Shown here piece by piece: positions 6,089 to 6,197 of a DNA stretch of 6,197 nucleotides. Below the pieces are notes generated by a model. It ran no database searches and had not been told where the DNA came from. It saw only the letters and a program-made list of their open reading frames with translations. The number at the start of each line of letters is the position of its first letter. Position 1 is the first letter of the stretch. The position numbers were made by a program, and so were the translations under genes. The stretch comes from Collinsella sp. GTDB taxonomy: Bacteria > Actinomycetota > Coriobacteriia > Coriobacteriales > Coriobacteriaceae. The stretch is from positions 1 to 6,197 of the forward strand of contig DXZV01000106.1 of the NCBI GenBank assembly GCA_019419485.1, given 5' to 3'.

Positions 6089-6120
6089 ATGCGGCCGCCC
6101 AAAACGACGGGCGGTCGCAT
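6089..6120 (-). promoter_or_regulatory. Intercistronic hairpin between selD and yedF
   Basis: ATGCGACCGCCC (6120-6109, minus strand) pairs with GGGCGGCCGCAT (6100-6089) in a 12-bp stem with one mismatch and an eight-base loop. It lies just ahead of the yedF ribosome-binding site without covering it. No T run follows, so it is not a standard terminator. An mRNA stability or processing element that sets yedF levels relative to selD is one possibility. Confidence 0.6.
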
Positions 6121-6132
6121 AAACGGTTTTCT

Positions 6133-6197
6133 TTAGCGCACAACGCGAACAGCAGGACCGCCCGGCACCGCCTCGCACACGCGACCGATAACGGCGG
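6133..6197 (-). CDS. selD: SelD, selenophosphate synthetase (C-terminal end only)
   Basis: Only the last 20 full codons lie in the window; the rest is beyond the right edge. The visible tail AVIGRVCEAVPGGPAVRVVR ends with TAA at 6135-6133. AVIGRV followed by a short variable strand is typical of the C-terminal domain of SelD and of the related AIR-synthase family. The following gene, yedF, is a standard selD neighbour. SelD makes selenophosphate from selenide and ATP, the donor for SelA and for tRNA 2-selenouridine synthesis. The identification rests on a short peptide plus context, so it is probable rather than proven. Confidence 0.75.
   Translation of the reverse strand, partial: AVIGRVCEAVPGGPAVRVVR

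Noticed and set aside
6089..6120. Bacterial SECIS element for a selenoprotein.
   Set aside because: The stem follows the selD stop TAA and precedes the yedF start; no in-frame TGA lies just upstream within a coding frame.

Overview
The window is a stretch of bacterial chromosome in which every recognised gene lies on the minus strand, so transcription runs from high to low coordinates. High GC content, GC-rich third codon positions, encoded CCA ends on the tRNAs and a gene set built around selenium metabolism and formate suggest a GC-rich anaerobic gut actinobacterium, most likely a coriobacterium such as Collinsella. The taxon is inferred from general resemblance and was not tested by a search.

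Right part (about 6197 to 3991): a selenium-metabolism operon. In transcription order it holds the 3' end of selD (selenophosphate synthetase), an intercistronic hairpin, yedF (TusA-like plus DsrE-like domains), a small DUF3343 gene, and a PLP-dependent cysteine desulfurase/selenocysteine lyase-like gene. The last two overlap by the four bases ATGA. A terminator-like hairpin follows the desulfurase gene. The likely joint task is to mobilise sulfur or selenium from (seleno)cysteine, carry it on protein cysteines, and supply reduced selenium to SelD.

Middle part (about 3971 to 2307): brnQ, a 12-helix branched-chain amino acid carrier, followed by a tRNA unit with its own promoter, tRNA-Pro(TGG), tRNA-Gly(TCC), both with encoded CCA, and a strong 16-bp intrinsic terminator. 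The next stretch, 2303-2174, has no gene but is highly structured. It carries two partial, oppositely oriented copies of the tRNA-Gly 3' end around two hairpins.

Left part (about 2170 to 1): a formate/nitrite transporter (FNT) family channel, an 85-bp inverted-repeat element resembling a REP/MITE-type sequence, and selA (selenocysteine synthase). selA runs off the left edge. Its conserved sequence changes reading frame at a GGG run at 214-216, just before the PLP lysine motif, so as given it is frameshifted.

Together, selD makes selenophosphate, SelA would use it to convert Ser-tRNA(Sec) to Sec-tRNA(Sec), and the FNT channel could serve a formate dehydrogenase, a common selenoprotein in such anaerobes. 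No tRNA-Sec or selB is visible here. The selA frameshift is the most consequential anomaly: real, it would abolish selenocysteine incorporation while leaving the selD operon for other selenium uses; otherwise it is a one-base sequence error.
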